Positions 14,118 through 16,650 of a stretch of 16,650 nt of DNA are shown piece after piece (position 1 is the stretch's first letter; every line of letters begins with the position of its first letter). Source of the stretch: Heritagella sp051881655 (lineage in GTDB: Bacteria; Bacillota; Clostridia; Oscillospirales; Acutalibacteraceae); assembly GCA_051881655.1 (NCBI GenBank), contig JBJEQH010000058.1, positions 1 to 16,650 on the forward strand. The letters run 5' to 3'. Under the pieces are notes generated by a model, which saw nothing but the letters and a program-made list of their open reading frames with translations, made no database searches and was not told the origin of the DNA. The position numbers were made by a program, and so were the translations under genes.

Positions 14118-15395
14118 TCAGGCCTTCTCCAGTGCCTGCTCCAGATCGCTGAGGATATCCTCGATGTTCTCGATGCCCACCGAGAAACGGACCAGGTCGG
14201 GCGATACCCCCGCCTCACGCAGCTGCTCGTCGCTCATCTGCCGGTGGGTAGTGCTGGCCGGATGCAGCACACAGGTGCGCAGATCCGCCACATGGGTGAC
14301 GATCGAGGCCATCTCGAGGTGATCCATAAAGTTCATGGCCGCCTGACGGCCGCCCTTCACGCCGAAGGAGACCACGCCGCAGGTGCCGTTGGGCATATAC
14401 TTTTTCGCGCGCTCGTAATAGGGGTTATCCGGCAGGCCGGGGTAATTGACCCAGCTGACCTTGGGATGCTGCTGCAGGTACCGGGCCACCGCCAGCGCAT
14501 TGGCACAGTGGCGCTCCATGCGCAGGGCCAGGGTCTCCAGCCCCAGATTGAGCAGAAACGCGTTCATGGGAGCGGCCTGGGCGCCGATATCCCGCATCAG
14601 GTGGGTGCGGGCCTTGGTGATATAGGCGGCCTTCCCGAAGGAATCGGCGTACACAATGCCGTGATAGCTCTCGTCCGGCTGGGTGAACATGGGGAACTTC
14701 CCGTTGCGCCAGTCGAAATTGCCGCTGTCCACAATCACACCGCCCACCTGGGTGGCATGGCCGTCCATGTACTTGGTGGTGGAGTGGGTGACGATATCCA
14801 CGCCGAATTCAAACGGGCGGCAGTTGATCGGGGTGGGGAAGGTGTTGTCCACGATCACCGGGACCCCATGGGCATGAGCCGCCCGGGCGAACATCTCCAG
14901 ATCCGTGACCACCAGAGAGGGATTGCTCAGGGTCTCGGCGAACACGCACTTGGTGTTCTCACGAAACGCCGCATTCAGCTCCTCTTCCGTCACGTCGGGC
15001 GAGACAAAGGTGGTCTCGATGCCCATTTCGGCCATGGTCTTGTACAGAAGATTGAAGGTGCCGCCGTAAATGGCCGAGCTGGCCACCACATGATCCCCGC
15101 TGTGGCAGATATTGTGGATCGCCATCAGGGAGGCCGCCTGACCGGAAGCGGTCAGAAGGGCGCCCACGCCGCCCTCCAGCGCGGCGATTTTCTGCTCCAC
15201 CGCATCCAGGGTGGGGTTGCCCAGACGGGTATAGAAGAACCCGCTCTCCTTCAGGTCAAACAGGTTGCCCATGGTCTCGGAGCTGTCATAGGTATAGGTC
15301 GTGCTCTGTACAATGGGCAGTACCCGGGGCTCTCCGTTTCCCGGGGTATACCCGGCGTGGATACACAGGGTATCGCGGTTTTTGGTTTCTCTCAT
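14118..15395 (-). CDS. metY: O-acetylhomoserine aminocarboxypropyltransferase / sulfhydrylase
   Basis: 425 residues, the usual length for the family. Cys/Met-metabolism PLP enzyme: Tyr55 and Arg57 (FYTRLGNPT) contact phosphate of the neighbouring subunit, Asp183 (VDNTF) holds the pyridine nitrogen, and Lys208 (STTKYMDGHA) forms the Schiff base. The long insertion between the Lys and the C-terminal domain (WRNGKFPMFTQPDESYHG) favours the MetY group over MetB/MetC. It makes homocysteine from O-acetylhomoserine and sulfide in the cytoplasm. The start follows GGATGGAGAGAG. It lies 25 bases after the zinc-ribbon gene on the same strand, so it is probably the last gene of that transcript, and a strong terminator follows. 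Confidence 0.95.
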   Translation of the reverse strand: MRETKNRDTLCIHAGYTPGNGEPRVLPIVQSTTYTYDSSETMGNLFDLKESGFFYTRLGNPTLDAVEQKIAALEGGVGALLTASGQAASLMAIHNICHSGDHVVASSAIYGGTFNLLYKTMAEMGIETTFVSPDVTEEELNAAFRENTKCVFAETLSNPSLVVTDLEMFARAAHAHGVPVIVDNTFPTPINCRPFEFGVDIVTHSTTKYMDGHATQVGGVIVDSGNFDWRNGKFPMFTQPDESYHGIVYADSFGKAAYITKARTHLMRDIGAQAAPMNAFLLNLGLETLALRMERHCANALAVARYLQQHPKVSWVNYPGLPDNPYYERAKKYMPNGTCGVVSFGVKGGRQAAMNFMDHLEMASIVTHVADLRTCVLHPASTTHRQMSDEQLREAGVSPDLVRFSVGIENIEDILSDLEQALEKA

Positions 15396-15420
15396 ACTCT
15401 CTCCATCCTTTTCTGCAGCA

Positions 15421-15963
15421 TTAAAGAATTGATCCGGCCATGCCCATCAACCGGCAGGCACCGTACAGGGTATTGCGCAGGATTCCGCCCAGCCAGTCGG
15501 CAAAAAAGACCGCGCAGGCCACCAGGGCAATGAACACAAGAACTGCCGCGACCGACGAAAAAAAGCTCTTCACCCGGGAAGGAGTCTCCCCCTCCTTGGG
15601 GGCCGACTGCGCTTCCACTTCCCGGCGCATTTCCTCCAGCTCGGCGGCGGTTTTCGCCTGTGTTTCCTGCGCGATTTTCCCGCCCTCTTCCCGCAGGCGA
15701 TAGGGAACATACAGGTTCTGGTCACTGTACAGGGCGTCGCTGTTATAGATGGACGGCAGCCCCTCCACCCCGGCCGGCTGCTTTTTGCAGGGGATCTCCG
15801 CTTTCTGCAGGGCCTCCTCGATCTTTCCGGCCTCGTACTCCGTGGCCGTGGCAATCAGAACCCAGTCATCCGGCTGAACCACCCGCACCCGGCGGGAACC
15901 GCACTGCGAACAGCGCAGGGCAGTATCTTCATTCAGGTTTTTACATTTTGGACAATAGCGCAT
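15421..15963 (-). CDS. Zinc-ribbon protein with DUF2007-like domain and C-terminal membrane segment
   Basis: 180 residues from ATG 15963; an upstream start is rejected because GGGGAGG sits 5 bases before this ATG. N-terminal zinc ribbon with Cys4, Cys7, Cys18 and Cys21 (CPKC...CSQCG); a domain at about 33-65 (DDWVLIATATEYEAGKIEEA) that resembles the small DUF2007 signal-transducing fold; a charged, probably helical linker rich in Glu/Ala (about 98-122); one membrane helix (about 137-160); and a short hydrophobic tail. No function is known to me. It lies between a spore gene (dpaB) and a methionine gene (metY). Its Shine-Dalgarno is part of a terminator-like hairpin. Confidence 0.85.
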   Translation of the reverse strand: MRYCPKCKNLNEDTALRCSQCGSRRVRVVQPDDWVLIATATEYEAGKIEEALQKAEIPCKKQPAGVEGLPSIYNSDALYSDQNLYVPYRLREEGGKIAQETQAKTAAELEEMRREVEAQSAPKEGETPSRVKSFFSSVAAVLVFIALVACAVFFADWLGGILRNTLYGACRLMGMAGSIL

Positions 15964-16011
15964 AAAAACCTCCCCTTCCGTGCTTTGTTTATCATAGCAC
16001 AGAAGGGGAGG
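15964..16011 (-). promoter_or_regulatory. Terminator-like hairpin that contains the Shine-Dalgarno and encloses a -10 box
   Basis: On the minus strand, CCTCCCCTTC (16011-16002) pairs perfectly with GAAGGGGAGG (15978-15969); after one mismatch GTGCT (16000-15996) pairs with AGCAC (15984-15980). Five T (15968-15964) follow, then ATG. It can act as the terminator for dpaB and also hides the Shine-Dalgarno GGGGAGG. The upper stem and loop contain TGC-TATGAT (15999-15991), an extended -10 promoter whose transcript would begin inside the hairpin and so escape both effects. Confidence 0.6.
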
Positions 16012-16051
16012 AAAATCCACGCTTTTTTGAAAAAGAGAGCCGTTTTCCCGT

Positions 16052-16621
16052 TTACAGCAGCACGGGCTGCAGCTGGCGCCCCTGCAGAGCCGCTTCACAG
16101 GCCGGCAGCAGGTATTCAAACCGGCACACCAGCGAGGTGGGCTTTAATACGCTGTTGTCCTGCCGCAGCGGCACCAGATACATATTCTTGGTATTCATCA
16201 GCCGGAACAGATTGGGTGCCGAGGCCGCCAGCGCGTCGTTGCTGGCCACGGCCAGGACCACCGGCAGACCGATGCGCAGGCACGACTTCACCGCCATGGT
16301 CACGCTGGTATCCGTAATCCCGTTGCTCAGTTTGCTGAGCGTATTTCCCGTGCAGGGGCACACCACCATCAGATCCGCCATATGCCGGGGGCCCAGCGGT
16401 TCGGCCCCGCTGATCGTGGTGATCGGCTTTTTCCCGCTGATGGTCTCCACACGCTGCCACAGCTCCTGAGCCGTACCGAAGCGCGTGTCCGTATTCGCCG
16501 CCGTTTCCGATAAAACCGGCAGGATCTCAAATTTCTCCGCCAGCTTCTCCATTTGCTGCAAGGCCTGCTGATGGGTGCAGAAGGACCCGCACATCCCAAA
16601 GGCCACCGTCATCTGACTCAA
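16052..16621 (-). CDS. dpaB: Dipicolinate synthase subunit B
   Basis: 189 residues from TTG 16621, or 186 from ATG 16612. A flavoprotein-like Rossmann fold with the family blocks FGMCGSFCTH at the N-terminus, TDTRFGTAQELWQRVE, PCTGNTLSKLSNGITDTSVTMA, VVLAVASNDALAASAPN and TKNMYLVPLRQD. With DpaA it makes dipicolinic acid for the spore core in the mother cell (spoVF operon), so the host forms spores. For the TTG, AGGAG is 9 bases upstream, and TTGA would overlap a stop TGA of an upstream gene, as in the ATGA overlaps elsewhere here. Only 29 bases remain to the right, so dpaA itself, expected there, cannot be seen. A hairpin lies about 40 bases after the stop. Confidence 0.95.
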   Translation of the reverse strand: MSQMTVAFGMCGSFCTHQQALQQMEKLAEKFEILPVLSETAANTDTRFGTAQELWQRVETISGKKPITTISGAEPLGPRHMADLMVVCPCTGNTLSKLSNGITDTSVTMAVKSCLRIGLPVVLAVASNDALAASAPNLFRLMNTKNMYLVPLRQDNSVLKPTSLVCRFEYLLPACEAALQGRQLQPVLL

Positions 16622-16650
16622 TTCCCCTCACTCCTCATCATGGAAAGCAC

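Noticed and set aside
13977..15533. 518-codon open frame on + over metY
   Set aside because: Antisense shadow of a fully recognisable PLP enzyme; no ribosome binding site and no family match.
16622..16650. C-terminal tail of dpaA at the right edge
   Set aside because: A stop overlapping the dpaB start is plausible, but fewer than 10 codons are visible, too few to support a call.

Overview
The window looks like the right-hand end of an integrated mobile element joined to the chromosome of a spore-forming, fairly GC-rich Clostridia (Oscillospirales/Ruminococcaceae-like, probably a gut species). The evidence for the host is a dipicolinate synthase subunit B gene (dpaB) and a PdaA-type cortex deacetylase gene (both spore genes), strong GGAGG-type ribosome binding sites, several TTG starts, and the match of the proteins to Firmicutes families. 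The species cannot be fixed from this sequence.

Region 1 (1-5505), mobile element, all genes on +: the 3' end of a phage-type amidase endolysin with an SH3 domain; a terminator; a promoter with a dyad over its -10; three consecutive large serine recombinases (the third lacks the zinc ribbon of the other two); and a 137-codon uncharacterised gene in the same run. A strong terminator follows. A 340-base non-coding end holds a near-consensus outward promoter, a second terminator about 50 bases downstream, a cluster of GGGGTA/TACCCC boxes and the attachment junction.

Region 2 (5506-6150): the 3' part of a comM/yifB (Mg-chelatase-like AAA+ ATPase) gene that starts abruptly in the Walker B motif. 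The element is inserted in comM. The 5' half and the left attachment site lie outside the window to the left.

Region 3 (6178-8935), mostly minus strand: a GNAT acetyltransferase and a DJ-1/PfpI protein (likely one transcript), then a separate transglutaminase-like lipoprotein with lower GC. About 260 bases without a convincing gene follow, then a minus-strand tRNA pair (Pro-CGG, Gln-CTG) with its own promoter and terminator.

Region 4 (9601-13923), minus strand: pdaA-like deacetylase, then COG2426 membrane protein, HI0933-family flavoprotein and COG2509 flavoprotein. The last three are joined by two ATGA stop/start overlaps.

Region 5 (14026-16650), minus strand: dpaB, a zinc-ribbon/single-TM protein, and metY (O-acetylhomoserine sulfhydrylase) closed by a terminator.

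The observation least explained by known annotation is that three chromosomal genes on the minus strand (COG2426 gene, pdaA, zinc-ribbon gene) have their Shine-Dalgarno inside a perfect 9-10 bp inverted repeat, with a candidate -10 element lying between the two arms. A transcript from the local promoter would lack the upstream arm, while a read-through transcript would fold and hide the ribosome binding site.
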